Notes under the pieces: model-generated | The model's input: only the letters and a program-made list of their open reading frames with translations | Database searches by the model: none | Told to the model about the DNA's origin: nothing | NCBI GenBank assembly: GCA_021613375.1 | Contig: CM038714.1 | Location: 41,019,123 to 41,083,122 of the forward strand | Direction: 5' to 3' | DNA: 64,000 bases | Source: Megaleporinus macrocephalus | Taxonomy: Eukaryota > Chordata > Actinopteri > Characiformes > Anostomidae | Translations under genes and position numbers: made by a program | In this document: positions 12,301 through 23,590 of the stretch, piece after piece | How positions within the stretch are numbered: the stretch's first letter is position 1 | Layout of the letters: every line of letters starts with the position of its first letter

Positions 12301-13697
12301 CTTATTTAAATACCATGCTTGTATTTGTACTTAAAATATAAAAAAAATGCATCAATAATAACATGTCATACCATCTGATACTGTATATGTCATGTACGTC
12401 TAGCGCATGTCGCCCCACTAATAAACAAACGACCTAAATTGCTCAGCAGCAACTGAGGGTCCACTTGCATAGAGAAGTGTTGCTAAACCATGGCAGTCAA
12501 ATGCTAAAAGCAAGATTTAGCAAGATTTTAAATGCTCACAGTCAGTTCCCCAATCAGGGTTTTGACAAAGATGCAGGTAAAAAATGATTTTCTACCAAAT
12601 CCCACTGTGTTTACTGTGTTTGACTGAATAGAATGCTGTCTTTGTAAAATAGGCTTTAGAGACACTAGATGGTTTTAGTTTCAGCGCTCAGTGTGGTCAG
12701 CTGCTGTGGCTCAGTTTCTTTTTACTCAGTCCTTGAAAATGCGTCATGTGATTTTGAGCGAAACAGCTTCACTGACAATGGTCCATAGACAGAGCTGTCT
12801 TTTCACATAGCGTGGTAATTGGACCGAACGCGCAGTGTGTGTCACTAAATGCATCCCTGGTTCTACCTAACGCTATTATTTTCCTAAAAGTGAGAACCGT
12901 CAATGCACTGCACTGCACAGCTTTTGGAAGTGGATACAAACTGGTCTCAGTAGCCTACCTTGCATAGCTGATTAGCCAAGCAGTTTGAAATGGTGGCTTT
13001 CTCAGCTAAGCACAGCAATAATGGACAAAGGATGAGTGAATGAATGGTGATGGAGTGCCTACACTGCTTAACATATGGATCAGATACTAATACTAATACC
13101 TCTGAGATATTTACGTGTGCACACATCACCCAAATTTGTCAATTGTTGGAATGAGAAGAAAAAGCAAAGCTAAATTTCCATTCCACCTTAAATGGAGCAG
13201 GGGCATTATTTTAGAACTTCTAAAAAATGACTGTTCCAAAAATGTATGTAAATATATATAATAGTTTTGTAAAACTTATTCATGGTTAACCACATAAATA
13301 TCATATATGGAAAATTATACTATGGAAAAATACTTCTTATCTAAGTGTTTATTGAGTTTAAGAGGCTTTATAACTCTATAAAGGAGCTATAAGTTAATAC
13401 TGTGGGTACATCTTGCCTAAATAAGGATCTGACATTCTTCTTTTCCTAACTTTTGGGCTCTTGCTTATAATGTTTATTTTAGGGCAATTGAGAATCTCTT
13501 AAAATAAGTTCTTTGAATAGACAGCATATTTCATAATGTATCCATAACATTTAAATTCAGTATAAAACACTATGAATCACTAATGAATCACATGGTATAC
13601 CCTAAAGTATGTATATGCTGAAATTGAACTGATACTGAAAATAATTGTGCTGAAAGCTAGGCAACACTTTTCACAGGCAGTGTTGTGTTTTTGATAG

Positions 13698-13887
13698 GAG
13701 TGCTGCAGCTGCTGTGCTTTGGGTCTGCGTATGCGGCGAGAGGGAAATGGTTGTGATGTTCATCAGCACCTGAGCTATCCCTGTGGACACATCTTCCTGA
13801 CCTGCTGCGAGGAAACGGAGGAGGGGCTTAGCACACCTGTGCTCAGAAGGAAGGAGCAACCTAAACCCACTGCGCTGCCCAAGAGAG
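13698..13887 (+). CDS. fbln2: fbln2 exon: anaphylatoxin-like module 3 and linker start
   Basis: Sixty-three codons plus one base. The exon begins 'ECCSCCALGLRMRREGNGC' and continues 'LSYPCGHIFLTCCEE', then a Lys/Pro-rich linker ending 'PTALPKR'. The CC-x-CC start, the 'YPCGH' motif and the closing Cys-Cys match the third anaphylatoxin-like module of fibulin-2. The acceptor is TTTTTGATAG and the donor is GTGTGA at 13888. Entry is phase 0 and exit phase 1; the odd G joins TG of the next exon to give Val. An acceptor three bases downstream, at 13700, is also possible and would drop the first Glu. Confidence 0.9.
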
Positions 13888-14189
13888 GTGTGAGAACACA
13901 CACACGTTACGTATCTCATTTGTTGTAAGGCCTTTTAAAAGAGACCCTTAGAAAAATTGAACAAAAGGATATGTTCCTTGTGTACAACTCTAAAAATAAA
14001 ATAAAATTTCAAAACAAAACATCAAAATGACATTTAAACTATGGCGATGTGTCACAGTGCTACTGTCAATATACCAGTATGGTGATGGTTCCAGTTTTAG
14101 TAAGAGAAGAATAGTATTTGAGACATAAGCATGATACAATTGACTATTTACAAAATACTATATATGCCTAATGCCATGAGCTAACAACA

Positions 14190-15340
14190 GTACAGTATGA
14201 TACAGTGCTATACAATATAATATTCTACAGTACAATACAATACCAAATGCTACAGTATAATATAGTATGATACAATGATTGTTACCAGATTTCACTAATG
14301 ATTTCAAATATTGCTAGCATGTCTGCAGAGTGAATATAATACAATATAAAACAGCGTAATACAATATAAGCCATTATGCTGCAGTATGCTTCAGTACAAC
14401 CCTTACAAAAAAGAAGTTTATTCAAGTGTACCATTAGTTTACTTATTTTAAACTAGAAGGAAGTGAGTATGCTTTCAGTTTACTTTTTATGTACTTCTCA
14501 GTGATATACTAAACACAGTTATACTTAAGTATGCTTGGGTTATACTGACAAGTATAGAACAGTCTAAGTATATTTGGCCTTTACTTGTACTTAATCTTTT
14601 GATTGAGATAGTAGAAGTAAGTATTCTTGCTCTGCACAAAAACACATGCAGTACAATATTTATTTAAAATTTGATTTATAAAGATTTATAGAGATACAAA
14701 TATGTTTCTTAATCTGAGTGTGTCTTATTTATTTTACGTGTGTCCACTAGTAAGTAAACGTTGTTAAGTTCTATTTTAAGTAGAAAAAAAACCTTAAACC
14801 TAGTTATGTACTTTAAAGTACAACAATAATATAAGCAGTAAATTATAATTATGTTAAGTTTACTAAAAGAAAACTTACAAGCTAGTAAACTAACAGTAAA
14901 CCCTTAAGTTTACTTTTAGTGTAGTTTCAGTACAGAAGATGTAAACTAGTTGTATACTTGGTTTACTACTCTTACACTACTACTCTTAAAGTGTACTTAA
15001 AAGTATACTTTTAAAAACTAGAAAGTGGGTCAATTTAGTCCCAAGAAGTATTAAAATAGTACATATACAGGTGTACTACTAGTACAATGACATTAGTATA
15101 GTAACTGCATAAAGTATACTTAATAAAATGAACTTTAAGTATACTTATTTTCTGTAAGAGAATGCAATTCAACAAAGCTTCAGTAGGATACAGTACAATA
15201 CTACAAGAAAGCTGCGTTATGTTATGGCTTTATAGACAACAATACATCACATGCTACAGTACGAGACTGTACAATTTAATGTAATTTGCTATAGTATGAT
15301 ATAATACAACACATATGTATTACTGTATAATATACTATAG
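14190..15340. repeat. Degenerate TACAGTATAA-rich tract, split by a TIR element
   Basis: The words TACAGTA, TACAATA and AGTATGATA recur with drift at 14190-14400 and again at 15180-15340, with the element at 14401-15160 between. This looks like one old low-complexity tract interrupted by an insertion. Confidence 0.5.
14401..15160. mobile_element. Non-autonomous TIR element made of AAGTATACTT words
   Basis: The left end reads CTTACAAAAAAGAAGTTTA. The right end, reverse-complemented, reads CTTACAGAAAATAAGTATA. These are matching inverted ends about 760 bp apart. The interior is dominated by AAGTATACTT-like palindromic words and their variants (GTAAACTTA, TTAAGTATA) on both strands. There is no coding capacity. 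Target duplication was not clear. Confidence 0.6.
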
Positions 15341-17893
15341 TAGCACGGTAGTATTTCATGTAGGGGATTCATTTTTTTTTCATTTGAAAAACACACACAC
15401 ACACATACAAAGTGCATTGCATACTAAACCTACTACATTGCATAAGAGGTGTAAGACCACACAAACACACCGCATGTGCTGCATGGCAACATTTTCTGAC
15501 CTTTAATAATTACGTGCTATGAATTTGATATCAAAGCTTTGGCGAGGCGTATGAATGATCAAACATGAATTATTTTGAACGGCACTAACAAAGAGATTTA
15601 GCATAAAGATGCAACACTTTTTTGTTTCATTCACAAAATCAACTGATGCACTAACTTAGGCCAGGCCAGCGTCTGCTGCATGACTTTTCTGCCAATTAGT
15701 TTTCACTTGTTTTCAGTAGAGCAGATTTGGTATATATTTCTGAAACAGGGTTGTATTTGGAAGGCTGCATTCCTTTCACAAGTTTATGTGACAGAAGAGT
15801 TGACTTTGATGGATGGCAGATAGACACACGGTCAGAGCCGATTGGTCAGATGTCATCTTACTTTTCTAAACATTGCGTCGAGATGGCAGCGGGCCAGGCT
15901 GAATCAGCGGCAGATGGCACAGCAGCCTGTCCGCCTTTTTCCCACGCCAAGAAACTTTCCTCATGCCTCCCTGCCTGCAGCCAGCTAATTCCAGTGGCAT
16001 TTTGCAGGATTTGCATGAATACATTGTTCTTCTGTTTTGGGCTGATGGATTTTTCCCAGCCATACTGGACTGGACCTGTGTGTTCTGGTCAGTATGTTTA
16101 CTTTGCCTGTTAAAAGCTTTACCTTTTGTTCTCATTAAATTTTATTGTGAATACTTTTCAATTAAAACCCTGCAAAGTGGTCTGGTTAGCACAAGGGAGC
16201 ATGATGATGTTGATTTTTAAACTACCTAACGTGCTTCTTTTAATTGTTTACTATAGAGCGATGTGTACCGTGACTGAAAGGCATTCCTCTAGGCCTAATT
16301 TAAATTATTATATATTGCACCAGATACAAGATTTCTGTATATTTAGTTATTAAGGGCTCATTCTGGGAATTAAGATTTCTTTACACTAGTGGTGACTGGA
16401 ACTAGGGGCTTGAGGTATACAATGCAAATGAAGTCTTCTCTATATAAACCTTTTTGAGTTTTGACATGATATTATATATACTGTAGTAAAAGGATAATAG
16501 TAAAGTGATGGCAAATAACATTTCATAATAATAATAAAGAGCTGACAACAAATGTTTTCTTTGGATATTATTTTGCCTTGCAACTTCCTCAGTGTACCTC
16601 CCCACTACAGATAGATAAAAAAAATGGTTTCATGCCAAAACTTCTCAATACTTAAGCAACATATTTGTAAGAATTTCAAGCAGTAATTAGAAATTAATCT
16701 TTTTTCAAGCAGGAATTAATCTTTTCATTCAGTGGTCTGGGTCCTATCGCCACCACTGTGTACTATTCTTACTCGGTTAGTTTCTCTAGAAGAGAAAATT
16801 TCATATCAAACCACTTTAGACAACTTTTTTTATGTCTTAATGATATATTGATGTATTATTCGGTGGATATTTGGGTCAAATTCAACCTTGGTTCTGATTT
16901 TCTATATTGTCATACATCATCCATGACCAATCAGTATCAGGAATGCTTTCTCTGTAGTCACTTGTCTAACGGAAAAGGCTATCAATCAATATTCAAATGC
17001 ATATTCCTTTTAAATCACTGTCTTACTTGTCAGTCAGACTTATTCTGGCTCCCAAAAAAACTGTTAATTTTGTGTAGATGTTGCCTTAAAACTCAAAGCT
17101 TGATGTTCGTAAATTTATCTCGGTATTGAAAAGTATTAGTGGGTAACCTGCACCTCTGTGAAAGCCCTATTAGTTTATTTCAACATGATAACACCAAGTC
17201 ACATTCGGCACCCACTCTGTGGTATAAGAGCCTGGCTGCAAATCAGAGAGTATGAATGCTAAACTGAGTGTATTTAAACTGTAATGTCTTTTTATGTATT
17301 ACTGTAATGACTGTAAAGTCATAAAAAACCTGTATGGTTGCATCGCCGAAGGCCTGCAAATTGTAAAATGTCAAATATTAGGCTTTCAAAATGGAATCAA
17401 TTTGTATTTTTAGTCCTCAAACAATTAGTAGGTGTTGTAAACACAAGGGTGTAGATTTGCTCTTGACATTGTTGGGGACCTATGAACCGAAGTTAGACAT
17501 GCTACTCTAGGAGACTGTAAGAGAACTGACAATTTGTTGTGCAGTTAATTGCCAAACCATGTTATTCATAGCTATAGATGATGTTAGCCTGCTGTATGCT
17601 GTGCACCAAAGCCTGGCATCCCATTAACTTACACATTTCTTTGAAAAAAAGCTCCAACCTTCTTGTTTTTGCTGCCATCTTTACTCACTTTTGACACCCA
17701 TGTGTCATCCACGTTGCACAGTAAATCTTGCATGTGACTGGAAAGTTTCCCTCCTGTTTTGGCGCTGCTAGCAACTAAACATAGCTACAGGGTCTCCTGT
17801 GACAGCAGCAAAAGGCACAGCCAATCACACTGATCATATGTGTTATCAGGAGATAAGATTTAATGTGATTTAACCCTTTCTGCACCTCTAGGT

Positions 17894-17939
<46 letters not shown>

Positions 17940-17940
17940 T

Positions 17941-17997
<57 letters not shown>

Positions 17998-18011
17998 AAT
18001 TAATTTACATT

Positions 18012-18082
<71 letters not shown>

Positions 18083-18085
18083 ATT

Positions 18086-18134
<49 letters not shown>

Positions 18135-18137
18135 ATT

Positions 18138-18202
<65 letters not shown>

Positions 18203-18213
18203 ATTGATAGATT

Positions 18214-18259
<46 letters not shown>

Positions 18260-18273
18260 AATTAATTTACATT

Positions 18274-18328
<55 letters not shown>

Positions 18329-18331
18329 ATT

Positions 18332-18396
<65 letters not shown>

Positions 18397-18399
18397 ATT

Positions 18400-18456
<57 letters not shown>

Positions 18457-18467
18457 ATTGATAGATT

Positions 18468-18511
<44 letters not shown>

Positions 18512-18512
18512 C
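17894..18512. repeat. (GATA)n array with internal higher-order duplication
   Basis: About 620 bp of GATA units, punctuated by two spacer words. 'AAATTAATTTACATTTA' occurs at 17997 and 18259, exactly 262 bp apart. 'AAATTGATAG' occurs three times after each of those spacers (18081, 18133, 18201; then 18327, 18395, 18455). The array therefore contains a segmental duplication of about 262 bp whose inner GATA counts have since changed. Confidence 0.95.
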
Positions 18513-18640
18513 TTTATTGATCCCGAAGGAAATTTAGCAGCCAGTAGCAGTTACACAGAACAAGAACAAAGTACAAAACATAGTACAAAAAAACAATAAG
18601 GTATATAAAAGAATAAAGAATTCCAATAGTAAAAAAGAAT
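18511..18640 (+). mobile_element. 3' tail of a non-LTR element, joined to the GATA array
   Basis: 'ACTTTATTGATCCCGAAGG' followed by 'AAATTTAGCAGC' is the common fish 'TTTATTGATCCC' end sequence. It usually sits beside a short tandem repeat, as here. Only this end is present. It is read as the end of a LINE-type repeat by resemblance, and the clade is not assigned. Confidence 0.5.
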
Positions 18641-18814
18641 ATATACAAGAACATATGAATACAGACTATACACCCTGACTGTAGGTAAAAAGGTAGTGCA
18701 GTAATGAATTAGGTAATGTGTAAGAGAAAAACGGGTATCAGTAGATATATTACAGTACTGGGATATTTATTAAAAAATAAATAAATGTTCAAAGATTGTA
18801 TTTAAATAGTGTTT

Positions 18815-19112
18815 AAATAGTGTCCAGGAGTGCAAATGTACAGGATATACAGCAAAGTTTCAAATAGTGTCCAGGTGTGCAAATGTACAGGATGTACAGC
18901 AAAGTGTCAAATAGTGTCCAGGAGTGCAAATGTACAGGATGTACAGCAAAGTGTCAAATAGTGTCCAGGAGTGCAAATGTACAGGACGTATAGCAACGTC
19001 TCAAATAGTGTCCAGGAGTGCAAATGCACAGGATGTACAGCAACGTCTCAAATAGTGTCCAGGAGTGCAAATGTACAGGATGTACAGCAAAGTGTCAAAT
19101 AATGTCCAGGAG
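18815..19112. repeat. 47-bp minisatellite, about 6.3 copies
   Basis: The unit begins AAATAGTGTCCAGGAGTGCA and ends ACAGCAAAGTGTC, 47 bp. Copies differ at a few positions only (for example AAAGTTTC, AACGTCTC). It follows the LINE-type tail and may belong to the same composite insert. Confidence 0.92.
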
Positions 19113-20254
19113 GTTAATGAGACGTTGACAGATTGGGAGCAGATTTTTTTTGGAGTGGATCAAATTATTGGTGGGGACAGTTTGGAATCGCTGGATATTG
19201 GTGAGGACACATCACCTCCGTCCATGCTAATTCTACACCCTGTGTCAACACCCTGTGTTCTAGCTTTTTTGGAAAGTCTTGCAGGCATCAAATTTGAAAC
19301 GAACAAAACAATTACGTTTATAGGGTAAAACATAAAATGCTTTATTTTTATACTGTATTCAATGTAATACTGGGCAACCACAATATACTAATGACTTTCA
19401 GTTTTATTAGCATTTACATACCATCCCAACTCAAGTGGAATTGTTTTAGAAACATGCTTTAGCACCTGAAATGAGTTTGAGTGCTCATTAGTGCTCATGT
19501 CACAACAAGGGGATGTGCATGTGCACTGTCTAGTAAATATTTGCGTGCGCTGTATTTCTTTCCTCTAAGTTATTCTGCTCATACTTTAATATGTTCAATT
19601 ATTCCAAACAGAAAATAAAGCACGCTCATTAGTATTCCAACATTTTGAAAAGCCTTGTGTCTGGAAAACCTTTGAAAGAGGTTGTGACATAAGCTCCAGC
19701 AGCGTTTTTGTCAGGTGATGCATTTTGGAGTTTGTTTTGACTGACGTCTGCTGTCCAAGGAGCTTTATGGCCCCGACCCTGTCTTTCAGTGTTCCAGATC
19801 GAGTTACAGAGTGTGACCGTTCCGCCTGACTGATGGCCCATCTGAACGGCCACCGGCATAATACAGGACTATGTGCCCCCTCAACCCAATAAAACACGCT
19901 GAGTTAAAAAATTATGTTCATGGTGTCACGTCAGGGTGTGTTGCATTCCTCACTGAATTTTGGCCGTTTTTTTTAATTCAGAGACATAATTTAGAGGCAT
20001 CATTGGAAAACGTGATCGAAATGAGATCGAAATTCCCTTAGAGGGAGACTTCTGTTAGAGTAATTAGTTGCATTAGTTATAATTGCAAAATATGGCATAA
20101 TATGTCTAATAAGGGAATTTCACAGATTTCTGTTTACATTTCTGTTACTTAGTTGTTTAGAATCATTAAGAAGGTTTTGGTGTGGAATGTTTTATTCCAG
20201 AGAAACTAATGGGAATTAAGTGTCATACCTACAACCTAAATATATCATCAATTT

Positions 20255-20455
20255 AGTTTATTTTTATTTTTCTCCATCATTTCAACACGATAGCTGTCAC
20301 TGATATTGTGTAAAAACTAAATATAAAATGCTTCAAAATCACTTGGAAAAAAATCTGCTTCCGTTGACTTACATTGCAAGTTAAGACAGTTTTATGTCCT
20401 CTCCTGTCAAGTTACTATTTTAAAGATACTTGTTTTTCATTGGACAGCGACAATA
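20255..20455. mobile_element. Partial 'GCTGTCCAATGAAAA' TIR element
   Basis: The right half is collinear with the copy at 6223-6472: 'CACTTGGAAAAAAATCTG', 'TTGACTTACATTGCAAG' and the end 'TTTTTCATTGGACAGCGA'. The left end is decayed. Confidence 0.5.
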
Positions 20456-20786
20456 TATGTATTTGCAACCCAGAAATACCAATGAGCCTACAAAGAGTGA
20501 GGTTTTTAATGCAATGTTGGTAAAAGCACTCAGCTATTACACTATTTTCTACTACATCGGTGTGTGCATTGTATGCAAATAATAATAATTTTTAACTTAC
20601 AGACTTATCTTATGCATGACTCTCAGTCTTATTTGACTGTCATGTGTTTTTTCTACTGTGAAACTAAATACTGCCTCATAAATACATAGAAAAAAGATGG
20701 TCTGGCCAGCTGCCTGCCAAAGGTCCAACCTGACAACTTTGTTAGTACTTTGTTAAACACTCTAACAGTCAAATGACTGCCCAAAA

Positions 20787-20845
20787 AGGGGTTCAGCTGT
20801 TGGCAAAAGGGGTTCAGCTGTTGGCAAAAGGGATTCAACATGTCA
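20787..20845. repeat. 21-bp tandem repeat, about 2.5 copies
   Basis: The unit GGGGTTCAGCTGTTGGCAAAA (21 bp) is repeated directly twice, followed by a degenerate partial third copy 'GGGATTCAAC'. Confidence 0.9.
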
Positions 20846-21397
20846 AAAACTGAGAAACAGATGTTGACTTCTGCTGGCAAAATTGTTGATTTCTTGAAAG
20901 AAGGCATGGAGAAGTTTAATTTGCTTGCTCTCCCTTCCTGGTTAGTCTGAACCAGGTTTTCAAACCTTATGGTCTCAAGTAAAACCACACCTTCTCGTTG
21001 TCCCTTTGGCTAAACGACCCAGAGACCGCCTACTTGATGGGCAACTGCCTTTACATTTGTAATTAATATAGAAGTGTTGAGGCCCATCCAGGAATTTATA
21101 GTCGCCCCCATCAAGGAGCTGGGATGTCGCTGAGATAATCCCTACAACATCTGGCATTGCTAGATTGTAAAATGGGCTTCCCATTGACATGACAAAGGGA
21201 CAGATCTTGACAAAAGGACAGACCAAGAAAGACATGCAAAATGCAATCGAGATTAAACACAAGAGGCAAGAAATAATATTTAACAAAGGCTAGACTCAAA
21301 TAACAGGTTCATGCAAATATAAACCTCTAAACCTCTTTCACTTAATAGGTTGAGGTTTTTAAAGGCATTAAACGCTTTGGATGCCAAGACTGTTATC

Positions 21398-21894
21398 TAC
21401 ATTACATGGCTAAAAGTATGTGGACATCTCATCTAATCACTAAGTTTAGTAGCCTATTGCTATGCATTGAACAGTAAAGAATAAGTAAAGAGCGCAGTGG
21501 CTTTAGAGCTGACACTGTCACAAGTCACTTAGAGAAAGTTTTGGCTTGGCTAGATCTAACCCGGTCTAGATGGTGTGAAGGGTTTGGTGTGAAGAAACTG
21601 CACTGCCCTGCACAGAGCCCTGACTTCAACCCCACTTAACACTTGTATTAAAAAAATTTGAACATCAATTGCAAGTCTGGCCTCCTCATGTGACAAATGC
21701 TTATTTGGCTGAATGTGTAGAAATTCCCACAGACACACTCTTTCCACAATCTTATGGAAACCTTTCCCAGAACAGTGGAGGCTGAAAAGAGAGGGGCAAC
21801 TCTTAACATGTTAACTATTAATGTGCATATTGTATGTCCAAGCTCATATAGGTGTGATTGTTAAGTGTCCCCATGCTGTTGGTCATACAGTGTA
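21398..21894 (+). mobile_element. Tc1-like deletion derivative with both ends
   Basis: The left end 'TACATTACATGGCTAAAAGT' pairs with the right end, whose reverse complement is 'TACACTGTATGACCAACAGC'. These are degraded versions of one Tc1-type terminal repeat about 497 bp apart. Inside, near 21580-21640, 'GCACAGAGCCCTGACTTCAA' is the remnant of the conserved transposase motif PAQSPDLNP. Near 21725 'AAATTCCCACAGACACACTC' is a downstream coding remnant. Most of the gene is deleted and frames are broken. Confidence 0.75.
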
Positions 21895-22179
21895 TAAAAA
21901 TGCCCTGAGACCGTTCCATAGCTAAAAAACAGTTATAACAACCATTCTTAATCATTTTCACCACAAGTACTTTGAACACCAGTAGTTGTGTCTGATGGAA
22001 AACTGTAGAAACTTCACAAGATGTGCAGGTTCTCGCTGTGACACAGAAGTCTTGATGTTGATCTGCTAAAATGGCTACAGAGGCAATGAGTGGAGGTTCC
22101 TCAGTGCCTAGGAGAAGGATAACATTATCTGCATATGAATTTGCGTCTTTCCTTAAGGGGTTAAGGTCTGGAAAAAGCG

Positions 22180-22760
22180 CTGAGAGGTAATTATTTCCAT
22201 GAGGGATGCTTTCTCATCTCCACTGCCTCCTCGCGCTGAGCAAAAAGTGATTAATTATAGCGGAAATGTTTAATCCCTCTCACCACCTCGCATTTACATT
22301 CAGGTAATGATGGCTGGGAGGAATATTTACTTTAAACCACCATGCCATGCAACTCGAGCCCTGGACTTGTTTATTATGCTTAGCCGGGCGCTAATTGCTA
22401 ACTGCAGTCATCGAAAGGGGAGCAGAGTAGACCCATGCCAAATTGGCATGCAGCTTCAGATGGGTGTTCATTAGCGCCGGCCGTGTTTCCATTAGGGCCG
22501 CGTTAGGGCAGAGCGGCCGTGATTGGCAGGCCGGCAGGGAGGGGTGTGGCCTTAGCAGCTGGTGGAGACGGGGCTGCAGATGTTGAGTGGCGGGCTTGGC
22601 ATAATGTGTGTCTGGCACATGTTAGAGCCATCATTAGCACAGCCTGCTTCTGTCTGATGGGTGGCAGTGCGTCCTTGAGAAAACGGTGAAAGCCTTCATT
22701 AGCGCGACTGTTTTGAAGCTAATCTGGCAGGTGAGATGTCAGCCGATGCATAAACAGGTC
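22180..22760. promoter_or_regulatory. GC-rich candidate enhancer with CATTAGCGC motif cluster
   Basis: This stretch is far richer in G+C and word complexity than the surrounding intron and shows no repeat structure. CATTAGCGC or close variants recur near 22470, 22490, 22632 and 22700. The inverted form GCGCTAATTG lies near 22386, and AATTA/TAATGA-type homeodomain-like sites are spread between. A conserved intronic enhancer is plausible, but conservation could not be tested. Confidence 0.35.
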
Positions 22761-23324
22761 TATGCAACCATCAAGACATAAAAACCGGCCTTTTATGGCT
22801 AGAAAGGTTATTTTTATGCAGTGTTTGAGTCGTTTTTATTGGGGGGGCGGGGGTTGCCAGTTTTGAATGGGATGCTTTGCTATCAGTTGTTTTTTAGTTT
22901 GTCTATTTGGGTATGTTTTAAGTTTACTTGTGCCCTATGCACCTTCATGCACCTTAAGTCTAATGATGATAGTAAGATCTTTATGAAGTATCCTTGACGA
23001 GAACTGGTGCCAATTTTTTTTTTTTAATAGTAGACATCTAGTTTAGCTTTTTAATATAGTCTTCATTTAAAGTAACCTTCATGCTGACCATACATACTTA
23101 ATACATAATACTCAGCAATAACCATTTTAGTAGTGATCTGAATGCTGAATTGTATGTGCTCACTGGACCATCATGGACGCACCCATGGTCCGACTACTCT
23201 GGATTTCCATCAGTTATATATAAATGGCAAAGTTCCTGAATGGATGACTCTTTAGCTAAGACTAAATATTTATCTTTCTCTGTCTCTCCCCCACCCCTCT
23301 CTCTCTTTCTCTCTCTCCCTGTAG

Positions 23325-23534
23325 TGGCTGAGAAACAGTTCCCTAAGCAGCCTTTCTCTATCGAGGACTCTGAGCATGCGGCCAATTCTGTGGAGAAGCT
23401 GGAGGACGTGGATGAGTGTCAGAGATATGAAGGTCAACTGTGCCATCACACCTGCATCAACACCCCAGGCTCTTACAGGTGTGCCTGCCTCGCAGGATAC
23501 TCGCTGCTGCAGGATGGACACACATGCGCAACTG
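23325..23534 (+). CDS. fbln2: fbln2 exon: linker and EGF1 (calcium-binding)
   Basis: A 210-base exon, phase 1 in and out. The first third encodes a linker ('VAEKQFPKQPFSIEDSE' with the split Val). It is followed by EGF1, starting 'EDVDECQRYEGQLC' and ending 'LLQDGHTCATG' with the split Gly. The calcium-binding signature is present: DVDEC at the start and [10 protein letters not shown] in the middle, which fits the Asp/Asn beta-hydroxylation consensus C-x-[DN]-x4-[FY]-x-C. Six Cys can be counted in the EGF. The acceptor is a strong CT tract ending CCCTGTAG, and the donor is GTATGT at 23535. EGF1 set apart from the later EGFs by a further linker is a fibulin-2 trait. Confidence 0.93.
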
Positions 23535-23590
23535 GTATGTGGTCATAGACAGAATGAATCTAGAGATAGCTGATAAGTAGCCTTCTATAC

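Larger units (their letters stand above)
9314..13697 (+). other. fbln2: GC-AG intron between anaphylatoxin exons 2 and 3
   Basis: A phase-0 intron of about 4.4 kb that starts GCAAGA and ends TTTTTGATAG. Its first 50 bases are a CA-rich tract, then the 'TATATAGCGC' repeat. Later it holds an LTR-like segment at 11606-12300. The stretch 9860-11380 has no recognised feature. Confidence 0.75.
13888..23324 (+). other. fbln2: Intron between anaphylatoxin-3 and EGF1 exons
   Basis: A phase-1 intron of about 9.4 kb. From the 5' side it holds a TACAGTA-rich tract with a TIR element inside it, then a mostly featureless stretch (15350-17890). Next come the composite GATA array and minisatellite, a TIR-element fragment, a Tc1 fossil and a GC-rich candidate enhancer. 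It ends in a long CT-rich tract and CCCTGTAG. Confidence 0.8.

Noticed and set aside
11943..12341. 132-aa plus-strand open frame.
   Set aside because: It lies in an LTR-like pyrimidine-rich repeat.
16758..17129. 123-aa plus-strand open frame.
   Set aside because: No splice context, domain or composition bias supports coding; it lies in AT-rich intron.
19065..19328. 87-aa open frame.
   Set aside because: It starts in the 47-bp minisatellite and runs into text resembling a common fish repeat; no domain is present.
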